A stretch of DNA of 13,234 nucleotides, taken from positions 1 through 13,234 of the forward strand of contig CAJTLD010000071.1 of the NCBI GenBank assembly GCA_910577065.1, read 5' to 3'. Both the position numbers and the translations under genes were made by a program. A model generated the notes under the pieces. The model was not told where the DNA came from, searched no databases, and saw only the letters and a program-made list of their open reading frames with translations. Positions 1 to 8,142 of the stretch are shown here, in pieces. Origin of the DNA: an uncultured Lachnospiraceae bacterium (GTDB lineage Bacteria; Bacillota; Clostridia; Lachnospirales; Lachnospiraceae). The stretch's first letter is position 1; each line of letters starts with the position of its first letter.

Positions 1-69
1 CGCCGCATCCCCTGTCCTCTGGCTGACGGAACTTTGCCAACACTGTTCGCTGTAACACTAGAGCGTGTT

Positions 70-849
70 TTACTTCCCGCAAAACGCAAGCACTTTCCTG
101 TACTCCATCGTCCCGCCAAACAAATCTAAGCCGCTTCCAATCGTGGCGTTCAGACGTCCTGCGCCCTCCTGCCTGAGTTCTTTTAAATCCTCAAAGCTTC
201 CGATTCCCCCGGCATAGGTAACCGGAATTTTGCCCCAGCTTCCCAAAAGCCGTACAAGCGGAACCTCGATCCCCTTTGCCCTGCCTTCCACATCAACCGC
301 ATGGATCAAAAATTCATCCGCATATGCGCTCAGGCGTTCCAGCAACTCTAAAGAAATTTTTTCCGACGTAAACTTTTGCCACCGATCCGTTACAATATAA
401 TATGCCCCGTCCGCGCCCATTCTACAGCTTAAATCCAACACCAGGCGCTCCTTTCCGGTTACCCGCACCAGCTTTTTTAAATTTTCAAAATTGACCTTTC
501 CGCCGGAAAATACATAAGACGTAACGATAACATGGCTCGCGCCTTCCGAAAGAAACTCCTTTGCATTTTCCGCACAAATGCCGCCGCCTGCCTGTAAGCC
601 CCCAGGATAGGCGCGCAGGGCAAAAACCGCCTGCCGCTTGGTCTCTTCATAATAAATACTTCCTGCATGGTTTAACAAAATCACATGGCCGCCTTTTATC
701 CCGTCCTGTTGATAAAACCGCGCATAAAACGCCGCGTCTTTTTCCGACACGAAATTCTCCTGCGCCCGGTTCCCCATATCCCTTAAACTGCCGCCGACAA
801 TCTGTTTTACTTTTCCATTGTGTATATCAATACATGGACGAAATTCCAT
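70..849 (-). CDS. hisA: HisA, eukaryotic-type ProFAR isomerase
   Basis: The 259-residue product is a TIM-barrel isomerase of histidine biosynthesis. It converts ProFAR to PRFAR by an Amadori rearrangement in the cytoplasm. The N-terminus FRPCIDIHNGKVKQ carries the first catalytic Asp (D8). The second is D139 in LVLDLSCR, followed by YYIVTDRWQKFT (about 150-161), a signature of the fungal/plant HIS6 branch rather than the common bacterial HisA. Phosphate-binding loops are visible at AGGGI (about 87-91) and AGGI (213-216). Start choice: AGGAGGG lies 9 nt before the ATG. No other his gene is beside it; tex is divergent, so this copy is transcribed alone or with a gene beyond the left edge. Family assignment is firm. 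That it serves histidine synthesis is inferred from the family. Confidence 0.9.
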   Translation of the reverse strand: MEFRPCIDIHNGKVKQIVGGSLRDMGNRAQENFVSEKDAAFYARFYQQDGIKGGHVILLNHAGSIYYEETKRQAVFALRAYPGGLQAGGGICAENAKEFLSEGASHVIVTSYVFSGGKVNFENLKKLVRVTGKERLVLDLSCRMGADGAYYIVTDRWQKFTSEKISLELLERLSAYADEFLIHAVDVEGRAKGIEVPLVRLLGSWGKIPVTYAGGIGSFEDLKELRQEGAGRLNATIGSGLDLFGGTMEYRKVLAFCGK

Positions 850-894
850 TACTCAGATCCCTCCTGCTTAGTTATATAACTTTGAAACGAGCAA

Positions 895-925
895 ACGACG
901 AAGTATGCCGTGGAAACCTCGTCGT
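895..925 (-). promoter_or_regulatory. Hairpin in hisA 5' leader
   Basis: An inverted repeat, ACGACGAAGT (895-904) against ACCTCGTCGT (916-925), pairs 9 of 10 positions around an 11-nt loop. If the promoter at 935-963 is right, this hairpin sits at the extreme 5' end of the hisA leader (about 78 nt). Read on the plus strand it is followed by CTATTTTT, so it could instead be a terminator for plus-strand transcription. Function is inferred; the pairing is seen directly. Confidence 0.45.
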
Positions 926-934
926 CTATTTTTA

Positions 935-963
935 AGTCTATCACATTTTTTTTTAGATTTCAA
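935..963 (-). promoter_or_regulatory. Probable sigma-A promoter of hisA
   Basis: On the minus strand, TTGAAA (958-963) is separated by 17 nt from TAGACT (935-940), with a TGn extended -10 element directly upstream of the hexamer. Transcription would start near 928, about 78 nt before the hisA start. The -35 box matches consensus at 5 of 6 and the -10 at 4 of 6. Confidence 0.5.
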
Positions 964-1084
964 TCCTATCCACAGAATCCTTTTGTATGATAAAATAAGT
1001 AGAGTTACCGGCACACAAGATAATACCACGTCCGCCTCAGCTGTATACGGACAACCAAAATAAATACCGGAAAGGAATAAAAGC

Positions 1085-3226
1085 ATGGATATCATTATAA
1101 CGCTTGCACAAGAACTTGGCGTCAAAAAGCGCCAGGCCGAAGCAGCCGTAAAACTGATTGATGAAGGCAACACGATTCCGTTTATTGCGCGTTACCGCAA
1201 GGAAGCTACCGGCGCATTAGACGATGAAGTGCTGCGCAATTTATATGAAAGGCTCACTTACCTGCGCAGCCTCGAAGAAAAAAAGAACCAGGTGATAGCC
1301 GGCATTGACGAACAGGGCAAGCTGACTGAAGAACTGCGCGCGCAGATTTTAGCGGCAGAAACGATGGTCGTTGTAGACGATCTCTACCGCCCGTACCGCC
1401 CCAAACGCAGAACCCGCGCGACTATCGCCAAAGAAAAGGGCTTAGAACCACTTGCCACCCTGATTTTACTGCAAAGAACCCAAAAACCGATTGAGGAAGA
1501 TGCAAATGCATTTTTAAATGAAGAAAAGGAAGTACATACCGTACAGGATGCAATTGAGGGCGCAAAGGATATTATCGCCGAGAGCATTTCTGACGAAGCG
1601 GATTACCGCATCCGAATCCGGGAACTTACAATGAAAAAAGGACGTATGGTATCGGCGGCGAAGGATAAGGAGGCGGAATCCGTCTATGAAATGTATTATG
1701 AGTTTGACGAAGCGCTGTCCAAGCTGGCGGGGCACCGGATACTTGCCTTAAACCGCGGGGAGGCGGAAAAGGCGCTTACGGTAAAGGTAGAAGCGCCGGA
1801 GGAGGATATTATCCGTTTTTTAACCCGCAAGGTGATCCGCCGGGATAATCCGTATACGGCGCCGCTGCTTGCCGATGCGGTTTCGGACAGCTATAAGCGC
1901 CTGATTGCTCCCGCAATTGAACGGGAAATCCGAAATATTCTGACTGAACGGGCACAAGACGGAGCAATCAAAGTATTCGGCAAGAATCTGGAGCAGCTTT
2001 TGATGCAGCCGCCGATTGCAGGCCAGACTGTGTTAGGCTGGGATCCGGCATTCCGTACCGGGTGCAAGCTGGCAGTTGTGGATTCGACCGGAAAGGTGCT
2101 CGATACTGTGGTTATTTACCCTACGGCTCCGCAAAATAAGGTAGAAGAATCCAAAAAGATCTTAAAAAGGCTGATTCAAAAATACGGCGTTACCCTGATT
2201 TCGGTCGGGAACGGCACGGCTTCGAGGGAATCCGAAACGGTGATTGTGGAACTGTTAAAGGAACTTCCGCAAAAGGTGCAGTATGTGATTGTTAATGAAG
2301 CGGGAGCGTCGGTATATTCGGCAAGCAAGCTGGCGACGGAAGAATTTCCGAATTTTGACGTCGGCCAAAGGAGCGCCGCTTCGATTGCCCGGCGCCTGCA
2401 GGATCCGCTGGCGGAACTTGTAAAAATCGATCCGAAGTCCATCGGCGTCGGACAGTACCAGCACGATATGAACCAGAAGAAGTTAGGCGAGACATTAGGC
2501 GGCGTGGTAGAGGGCTGCGTAAATAAAGTAGGCGTGGATTTAAATACTGCGTCGGCGTCCCTGCTGGAATATATTTCGGGCATCAGCAAAGCGGTAGCCA
2601 AAAACATTGTGGCATACCGGGAGGAAAACGGCAGGTTTACGGCCCGCCCGCAGCTGCTAAAGGTCGCAAAATTAGGACCGAAGGCATACGAACAGTGCGC
2701 CGGGTTTCTCCGAATTACAGGCGGCAAAAACCCGTTAGACGCTACAAGCGTCCATCCGGAAAGCTATGGGGCGACGGAAAAGCTGCTGGAGAAGCTGGGG
2801 TATACGGCGGCTGATTTAAAACAGGGTACGTTGAAGGGAATTGCAAAAAAGGTATCGGATACAAAGAAGCTGTCCGAAGAACTCGGCATCGGAGAACTGA
2901 CGTTAGCGGATATAGTAAAAGAACTGGAAAAACCCGCGCGGGATCCCAGGGAGGACATGCCAAAGCCCATTTTGCGCAGCGATGTGCTGGAGATGAAAGA
3001 TCTTACGCCGGGAATGGTGTTAAAAGGCACGGTGCGCAATGTGATAGATTTCGGGGCGTTTGTGGATATCGGGGTCCACCAGGACGGGCTGGTGCATATT
3101 TCGCAGATTTGCGAACGGTATATCAAGCATCCGCTTGAGGCGGTCAGCGTGGGGGATATTGTGGAAGTGAAAGTGCTTAGCGTGGATTTGAAAAAGCAGA
3201 GGATTGCGCTTACAATGAAGCTGTAA
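1085..3226 (+). CDS. tex: Tex-family RNA-binding protein
   Basis: The 713-residue product matches the Tex (YdcI/YhgF) architecture and usual length. The N-terminal helical Tex domain includes the conserved TIPFIARYRKEATGALDD (about 31-48). A YqgF/RNase H-like domain starts near residue 316 (LGWDPAFRTGCKLAVVD). A helix-hairpin-helix region runs at about 483-560 (GVDLNTASASLLEYISG). A C-terminal S1 domain spans about 640-713 (GTVRNVIDFGAFVDIGVHQD). Tex is a cytoplasmic nucleic-acid-binding protein tied to transcription and RNA metabolism; its exact role is unclear in most bacteria. AAAGGA ends 8 nt before the ATG and supports the start. It is divergent from hisA. I do not see a convincing promoter; the stretch at 986-996 (TATGATAAAAT) is only -10-like. 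No frameshift or missing domain is visible. Confidence 0.95.
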   Translation: MDIIITLAQELGVKKRQAEAAVKLIDEGNTIPFIARYRKEATGALDDEVLRNLYERLTYLRSLEEKKNQVIAGIDEQGKLTEELRAQILAAETMVVVDDLYRPYRPKRRTRATIAKEKGLEPLATLILLQRTQKPIEEDANAFLNEEKEVHTVQDAIEGAKDIIAESISDEADYRIRIRELTMKKGRMVSAAKDKEAESVYEMYYEFDEALSKLAGHRILALNRGEAEKALTVKVEAPEEDIIRFLTRKVIRRDNPYTAPLLADAVSDSYKRLIAPAIEREIRNILTERAQDGAIKVFGKNLEQLLMQPPIAGQTVLGWDPAFRTGCKLAVVDSTGKVLDTVVIYPTAPQNKVEESKKILKRLIQKYGVTLISVGNGTASRESETVIVELLKELPQKVQYVIVNEAGASVYSASKLATEEFPNFDVGQRSAASIARRLQDPLAELVKIDPKSIGVGQYQHDMNQKKLGETLGGVVEGCVNKVGVDLNTASASLLEYISGISKAVAKNIVAYREENGRFTARPQLLKVAKLGPKAYEQCAGFLRITGGKNPLDATSVHPESYGATEKLLEKLGYTAADLKQGTLKGIAKKVSDTKKLSEELGIGELTLADIVKELEKPARDPREDMPKPILRSDVLEMKDLTPGMVLKGTVRNVIDFGAFVDIGVHQDGLVHISQICERYIKHPLEAVSVGDIVEVKVLSVDLKKQRIALTMKL

Positions 3227-3405
3227 CGCAGGATCTCAAAAAGGGGGGGGCCGGATTCCCTGCTATTCTGCTATATTGGCTGCAAACTGCGCGGTTGCAG
3301 GCTGACTGCTACAAAATATCCGCTAATAGTGTTTTTAAAGTAGAAATGCCTGATATCTTATGTTATACTGAAATTATAGTTCTTAAAAAGGAAGGAGAAA
3401 TAAGT
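3227..3405. other. tex-GH95 intergenic region
   Basis: This spacer holds a run of eight G after five A (3238-3250) just past the tex stop. It also holds a weak inverted repeat, CTGCAA/TTGCAG (3280-3285 and 3295-3300), with no T-tract after it. I see no convincing terminator for tex, so read-through into the next gene is possible. The GH95 promoter lies at the right end. Confidence 0.5.
3361..3369 (+). promoter_or_regulatory. Extended -10 promoter of GH95 gene
   Basis: TGTTATACT contains the -10 hexamer TATACT preceded by TGn, an extended -10 element. There is no good -35 box at the expected distance (TAGAAA at 17 nt), as is common for extended -10 promoters. Transcription would begin near 3376, giving a leader of about 30 nt that carries the ribosome binding site. 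Confidence 0.45.
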
Positions 3406-6400
3406 ATGAGGGCAAAATTGATAAAAAAGATTCTGTCAGCCAGCCTTGTAGCAACTTTGTTAGCCACTTCCGTTCCCGCTTCGGCGTTTACAGAACCTGT
3501 GGACGCAGTGGGGGACGAAACGGCCGGCAATCCGCTCCGGCTGTGGTATGACGAACCGGCAACTGACTGGCAGGAGCACACAATCCCCATTGGAAACGGC
3601 GATATGGGGGCAAATATCTACGGCAGCATTGCCAGCGAACATCTGACATTTAATGAGAAAACGCTGTGGACAGGAGGCCCAAGCACGCTGCGCCCGGATT
3701 ACAATGGCGGAAACCTAGAAAATGTCGGCAGAAACGGCGCGCTGGTAAAAGAAATCCAAGATTTGTTCGCACAGGGAAATGACCAGGCCGCGTCCCAAAA
3801 ATGCGGTACCCTGATCGGAGACGGCGGACAGGGTGAATGGAACAGTTCGGTCGGTTACGGCGCATATCAGCCGTGGGGCGATATTTATTTTGATTACCAG
3901 GATCTTGACGCAAATAATGCAACCGGATATACCAGAGATCTGGATTTGAATACCGCATTGTCAACCGTAAATTTTGAAGCAGGCGGCACGTCCTACAAAA
4001 GAGAATTTTTTGTCAGCAATCCGGATAATGTGCTTGCCGCAAAACTTTCTGCCGACGGCAGCCATAAACTGAATCTGGACGTCCGTTTTACGTCCCATCA
4101 TGGTGCGACGGCGACGGCTGTCAGCGACACGCTTACCGTAGCAGGTCAGCTTACGGACAACCAGCTGAAATTTGATTCTTTTTTAAAAGTCACAAACAAT
4201 GGCGGAAGCGTGACTGCAAACGGAAATAAGCTAGAAGTCCGCAACGCAGATTCCATTACCGTATTTGTATCGGCAGCAACCGATTATAAGAACGATTATC
4301 CCGTATACCGGACCGGAGAAACGGCAGACGCGCTTCACGGCAGGGTAAAAGACGCCGTGGACAACGCAGCTGCAAAAGGATATGAGGCTGTCAGGGAAGA
4401 TCATATCAAAGATTATCAGAGCCTTTATTCCCGGATGAGTTTGGATTTATACGCCGTTGTTTCCGACAAAACGACAGACGAACTGCTTACCGCCTATAAC
4501 AACGGTTCCGCAAGCGACGGCGAACGGCGGCAGCTAGAAACCATGCTGTTTCAGTACGGCCGGTATCTGACCTTAGGCTCTTCCAGAGAAAATTCCCAAC
4601 TTCCCTCCAACCTTCAGGGCGTATGGAACAAAGACACACGGCCGGCATGGCATGCAGATTATCACACAAACGTCAATCTTCAAATGAATTACTGGCCGAC
4701 TTATGTTACGAATCTGGCAGAATGCGGCAAGCCTTTGATTAGCTACGTCGATTCCCTGCGCGAACCAGGGCGCGTAACGGCAAAGATTTATGCCGGAATC
4801 GAAAGTACGGACGAAAACCCGGAAAACGGGTTTATGGCGCACACGCAGAACAATCCGTTTGGATGGACCTGCCCGGGCTGGTCATTTTCCTGGGGCTGGT
4901 CTCCGGCCGCAATGCCGTGGATTATACAAAACTGTTGGGAATATTATGATTTTACCCGGGACGAAGATTATCTGAAAGAAAATATTTATCCGATGATGAA
5001 GGAAGAAGCTACGCTTTATGATCAGATGATGATTCCGGACGCAGACGGCAAGCTGGTATCTTCCCCGTCTTATTCTCCCGAGCACGGGCCATATACCAGC
5101 GGAAATACATACGAACAGTCTTTGATCTGGCAGCTTTATGAAGACGTAATTACAGCGGCGGAAGTTGTCGGGGAAACAGATACTTCCAAAATAGACACCT
5201 GGATATCCAACCAGCAAAATTTAAAAGGACCGATTGAGATCGGGGACGACGGACAAGTCAAAGAATGGTACGACGAAACCACGCTTGGCAGCATGGGGGG
5301 CGAAGGATTTGGCCACAGGCATATTTCCCATATGCTTGGACTGTATCCGGGCGATTTGATTACCACCAAAACACCGGAATGGCTGGAAGCTGCAAGAGTT
5401 TCCATGGAGAATCGAACCGACGCCAGCACCGGCTGGGGCATGGGCCAGAGGATTAACACCTGGGCAAGACTCAGGGACGGAAACCGGGCATACAAACTGA
5501 TTACCGATTTATTTAAAAACGGTATCTATGCAAACCTCTGGGATACGCATCCGCCATTCCAGATTGACGGTAATTTCGGTTATACTTCCGGCGTAGCAGA
5601 AATGCTGCTGCAAAGCAACGTAGGCTGTATGGATCTCCTTCCGGCTCTTCCGGATGTATGGACAGAAGGCGAAGCGGCAGGCCTTGTAGCCAGAGGGAAT
5701 TTTGAAGTGGATCTCAAATGGTCCAACGGCAGTCTAAAAAATGTGGAAATCACATCCAACAAAGGGAACGACGCAGTTCTTAAATATGAAAATATAGCCG
5801 TTGTAAAAGTCGTAGATCAAAACGGAAAAACTGTGAAAACAGAAAAAATTTCCGACGACGAAATTTCATTCGCCACAGAAACAGGCAACCGTTACAAAAT
5901 TACAGAATTTCCGGTAAAAGAAGAGATTCCGGCAAACCTTGCGATTACAAAGCAGGAAGGTGACGCGGTAACGCTTTCCTGGGACGCAATTTCATCAAAA
6001 GGCGCCGTTTATAATGTTTATCGCCAGACAGCAGGCGGCGGCAGAATACAGATTGCATCCGGCATTTCGGGCACAAGCTATACGGATACTGCCGCCTATG
6101 AGATTTTAGGCGTTCTGAATTATCAGATATCAGCCGGAATGGGCGCCTTAGAGTCTAATTTAAGTACATCCGTACAGACAAAAGCAGCCGGCGAAATGAT
6201 AGACGATATAGACCCACGCATTGAATACGTCGGCAATTGGGGAGACTGGGAAGAAAGCGGCAATTATGCCGGAACCATCAAATACCTGCAAAACCCGACT
6301 GGAACAGAAACGGCCACGCTGTCCTTTGAAGGTACCGGCGTCGAAGTAATCAGCGTATTAAACCACGACAGGGGCTTTTTGGAGATTAGCATTGACGGTG

Positions 6401-7617
6401 AAACGTATGATACCGTGGACACCTACTCTCCCACTACTGTACGGCAAAGCGTTCTATTCAGTAAAAAAGACCTGCCTTTCGGAAACCATACGGTAACCGT
6501 AAAAGCAACCAATGAAAAAACAGCCGACAGTTCCGGCACAAAAGTTGAACTGGATGCATTCCGTATTTTCCTCAGTGAAATAAAAGCGCCTTCCCTTCCT
6601 TCCGGAAGTGACAGCCAGATACTTGCCGTCGAAGACGGACGTGTAATGGCGCATTGGAAAGAAACAAAAGATGCGGAAAGTTATAATATTTATATAGACG
6701 GCGAACTGGCAGATACGGTAGAAACGCCCTACGCCTGGATTTCAACAGCTACAGGACAATTGAAAAACGTTGTGGTTAAAGCGGTTGTCAATTCACAGGA
6801 AGTAAGCGGCGGCATTACATTCGGCGTAATAAGCTCTATCCCGGTTGCCGGCATTCATGTAACAGAACAGAACAAAACGTTAAACACAGGAGAAACATAC
6901 CAGATTCAGGCATCCGTTTCACCGAAAAATGCAACCAATAAAGAACTTCTCTACGTTTCTTCCAATGAAGCAGTTGCAAAAGCAGATGCATCCGGTAAAG
7001 TTACGGCAATCGGAGCCGGCAGCGCGGATATTACGGTTTCAAGCGTTTCCTCCCCGGACAAAACGGCAGTCGTACATATTACGGTGACCAAAAAAGCAGA
7101 TCCGGATCCAGGTCCTATTATCAATCCGGAGCCGCAGCCGCAGCCACAACCGCAGCCGCAGCCAGAAGCTCCAAAACCACAGCCGGTAAACGCAGTCATC
7201 ACCAAAGGCAATCTTTCGTACAAGGTAACGAAATCCGATGCCAAAAACGGAACCGTATCCGTCCAGAAATTAACAGCTTCCGGCAAAAAGAAAATAACCA
7301 TACCTGCAACTGTGGCAAAAGACGGCTTTACATATAAAGTAACGGCAATTGGAGAAAAAGCCTTCCACAATAACAAAAAACTGGAAAATATAATTATTGG
7401 AGCCAATGTCACAAAAATCGGCGCAAACAGCTTTAACAAATGCAGCAAATTAAAGAGCATTCAATTTAAAAGCAAGAAAGCGCCCAGGATTGGCAAAAAC
7501 GCATTTAAGGGCATAAAATCGTGTAAAGTTTATTACCCTAAGAAGATGAATTTAAAATCCCTGAAGAGTAAAATGAAGGGCGCGGGACTTAAGAACGCCG
7601 TCTATAAGAAAAAATAA
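3406..7617 (+). CDS. Secreted GH95 alpha-L-fucosidase, multidomain
   Basis: The 1403-residue protein is an extracellular glycoside hydrolase of family 95, expected to release alpha-linked L-fucose (or L-galactose) by inversion. Residues 1-27 form a signal peptide ending ASA. The catalytic module (about 43-835) has an N-terminal beta-domain (LRLWYDEPATDWQEHTIPIG), then an (alpha/alpha)6 barrel. Residues matching the Bifidobacterium AfcA active site are N422 and N424 (NVNLQMNYWP), E559 (SPSYSPEHGP) and D721 (FQIDGNFG). Then follow an FN3-like domain (836-925), a beta-rich possible carbohydrate-binding domain (931-1055), a second FN3-like domain (1060-1145), a BIG2 domain (1145-1230), a Pro/Gln linker (1232-1261) and a Lys-rich LRR_5 domain (1263-1403). 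No LPXTG or SLH motif is present. Start choice: GGAAGGAG precedes this ATG and the signal peptide follows it; the frame is open from 3295 but lacks a ribosome site there. The exact glycan is not readable from sequence. Confidence 0.93.
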   Translation: MRAKLIKKILSASLVATLLATSVPASAFTEPVDAVGDETAGNPLRLWYDEPATDWQEHTIPIGNGDMGANIYGSIASEHLTFNEKTLWTGGPSTLRPDYNGGNLENVGRNGALVKEIQDLFAQGNDQAASQKCGTLIGDGGQGEWNSSVGYGAYQPWGDIYFDYQDLDANNATGYTRDLDLNTALSTVNFEAGGTSYKREFFVSNPDNVLAAKLSADGSHKLNLDVRFTSHHGATATAVSDTLTVAGQLTDNQLKFDSFLKVTNNGGSVTANGNKLEVRNADSITVFVSAATDYKNDYPVYRTGETADALHGRVKDAVDNAAAKGYEAVREDHIKDYQSLYSRMSLDLYAVVSDKTTDELLTAYNNGSASDGERRQLETMLFQYGRYLTLGSSRENSQLPSNLQGVWNKDTRPAWHADYHTNVNLQMNYWPTYVTNLAECGKPLISYVDSLREPGRVTAKIYAGIESTDENPENGFMAHTQNNPFGWTCPGWSFSWGWSPAAMPWIIQNCWEYYDFTRDEDYLKENIYPMMKEEATLYDQMMIPDADGKLVSSPSYSPEHGPYTSGNTYEQSLIWQLYEDVITAAEVVGETDTSKIDTWISNQQNLKGPIEIGDDGQVKEWYDETTLGSMGGEGFGHRHISHMLGLYPGDLITTKTPEWLEAARVSMENRTDASTGWGMGQRINTWARLRDGNRAYKLITDLFKNGIYANLWDTHPPFQIDGNFGYTSGVAEMLLQSNVGCMDLLPALPDVWTEGEAAGLVARGNFEVDLKWSNGSLKNVEITSNKGNDAVLKYENIAVVKVVDQNGKTVKTEKISDDEISFATETGNRYKITEFPVKEEIPANLAITKQEGDAVTLSWDAISSKGAVYNVYRQTAGGGRIQIASGISGTSYTDTAAYEILGVLNYQISAGMGALESNLSTSVQTKAAGEMIDDIDPRIEYVGNWGDWEESGNYAGTIKYLQNPTGTETATLSFEGTGVEVISVLNHDRGFLEISIDGETYDTVDTYSPTTVRQSVLFSKKDLPFGNHTVTVKATNEKTADSSGTKVELDAFRIFLSEIKAPSLPSGSDSQILAVEDGRVMAHWKETKDAESYNIYIDGELADTVETPYAWISTATGQLKNVVVKAVVNSQEVSGGITFGVISSIPVAGIHVTEQNKTLNTGETYQIQASVSPKNATNKELLYVSSNEAVAKADASGKVTAIGAGSADITVSSVSSPDKTAVVHITVTKKADPDPGPIINPEPQPQPQPQPQPEAPKPQPVNAVITKGNLSYKVTKSDAKNGTVSVQKLTASGKKKITIPATVAKDGFTYKVTAIGEKAFHNNKKLENIIIGANVTKIGANSFNKCSKLKSIQFKSKKAPRIGKNAFKGIKSCKVYYPKKMNLKSLKSKMKGAGLKNAVYKKK
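7126..7188 (+). repeat. CCGCAG hexanucleotide tract (Pro-Gln linker)
   Basis: Tandem CCGCAG and near-copies (CCACAA, CCAGAA) inside the GH95 gene encode a PQPQPQ linker at about residues 1241-1261. It separates the BIG2 domain from the LRR_5 tail. Unit changes would add or remove two residues at a time without shifting the frame. Confidence 0.8.
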
Positions 7618-7628
7618 CAAACGGCAGG

Positions 7629-7664
7629 AAAACGGTATAGCTATTTGAGCTATACCGTTTTTTC
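7629..7664. terminator. Bidirectional intrinsic terminator
   Basis: A perfect 13-bp stem, AAACGGTATAGCT (7630-7642) and its complement (7648-7660), encloses a 5-nt loop and runs into a T-tract on the plus strand. It starts about 12 nt past the GH95 stop. On the minus strand the stem is also followed by several T, so it can end the convergent exporter operon too. Confidence 0.92.
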
Positions 7665-7710
7665 TGTCTCCCTTTCAAAATATCAGGTCTCTTATTTACG
7701 GCAGAAGCAG

Positions 7711-8142
7711 TTATCCTTTACTCCTCCATCGGAACACACTCTGCGGAATCGAAAACCCAAATATAATCCCAACCGCAATCGCTCCGGCAATTTTAAAAGT
7801 CTCTATCCCTTTTGCAGCAAACGAAGCCATATCGTCTATAATAAAATAATAAGACGTATAATAAATCCCGGCTCCCGGTACAAGCGTAAAAATACTGGTC
7901 ATAAGGTACAGCGTTACCGGATTTTTCCGGACCGCTGCAAAAAAGCGCGATACAATCGTAAGAAAAAATGTAGCCAGCAGAGAGGCGGTAACCGTCCCGC
8001 AGCCAAGCCCACAAAAAATCAAATAGCCAATCCACCCCAGCGCCCCCGTCAGGGAACTAAACAAAAACTGATCCTTCGGTACGCAAAACAAAACGGCAAA
8101 CGACGCCGTTGCAATCATTGCAAGCACAAACTGCAGTATCAT
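7711..8142 (-). CDS. ThrE-like exporter, C-terminal half (ThrE_2)
   Basis: The 143-residue hydrophobic protein has about four to five membrane segments (for example residues 3-20, then LTGALGWIGYLIFCGLGCG, then the Thr/Ala-rich ATFFLTIV stretch). It includes the family-typical region VTLYLMTSIFTLVPGAGIY. It matches the threonine/serine exporter-like ThrE_2 family (DUF3815), the second half of the single-chain ThrE exporter of Corynebacterium. Start choice: the ATG at 8142 overlaps the stop of the upstream partner as ATGA and has GGGAGGTG 10 nt upstream. A longer frame back to 8211 would run deep into the partner gene and has no ribosome site. The two proteins probably form one transporter in the cytoplasmic membrane. 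The substrate is inferred from the family only. Confidence 0.85.
   Translation of the reverse strand: MILQFVLAMIATASFAVLFCVPKDQFLFSSLTGALGWIGYLIFCGLGCGTVTASLLATFFLTIVSRFFAAVRKNPVTLYLMTSIFTLVPGAGIYYTSYYFIIDDMASFAAKGIETFKIAGAIAVGIIFGFSIPQSVFRWRSKG

Noticed and set aside
1..69. Possible start of a minus-strand gene (ATG at 6-8 with AGAGG upstream)
   Set aside because: Only a few codons fall in the window, so nothing can be tested; the rest of 1-69 shows no feature I can support.
561..935. Plus-strand open frame of 124 codons overlapping hisA
   Set aside because: It is antisense to a well-supported gene, has no ribosome site and no recognisable motif.
2176..2727. Long minus-strand frame inside tex
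   Set aside because: Shadow of tex codon use; no start signal or family resemblance.
3280..3300. Inverted repeat CTGCAA/TTGCAG as a tex terminator
   Set aside because: Short stem, interrupted, and no T-tract after it.
3295..3405. Upstream extension of the GH95 gene by 37 codons
   Set aside because: No ribosome site precedes the ATG at 3295; the extension would bury the signal peptide and includes the predicted promoter.
7126..7188. Repeat tract considered as a CRISPR-like or regulatory repeat
   Set aside because: No spacers, 6-bp unit, in-frame within a coding linker.
6951..7460. Minus-strand frame with a Cys-Gly repeat
   Set aside because: The repeat is the reverse complement of the PQ-linker hexanucleotide in the GH95 gene; no ribosome site.
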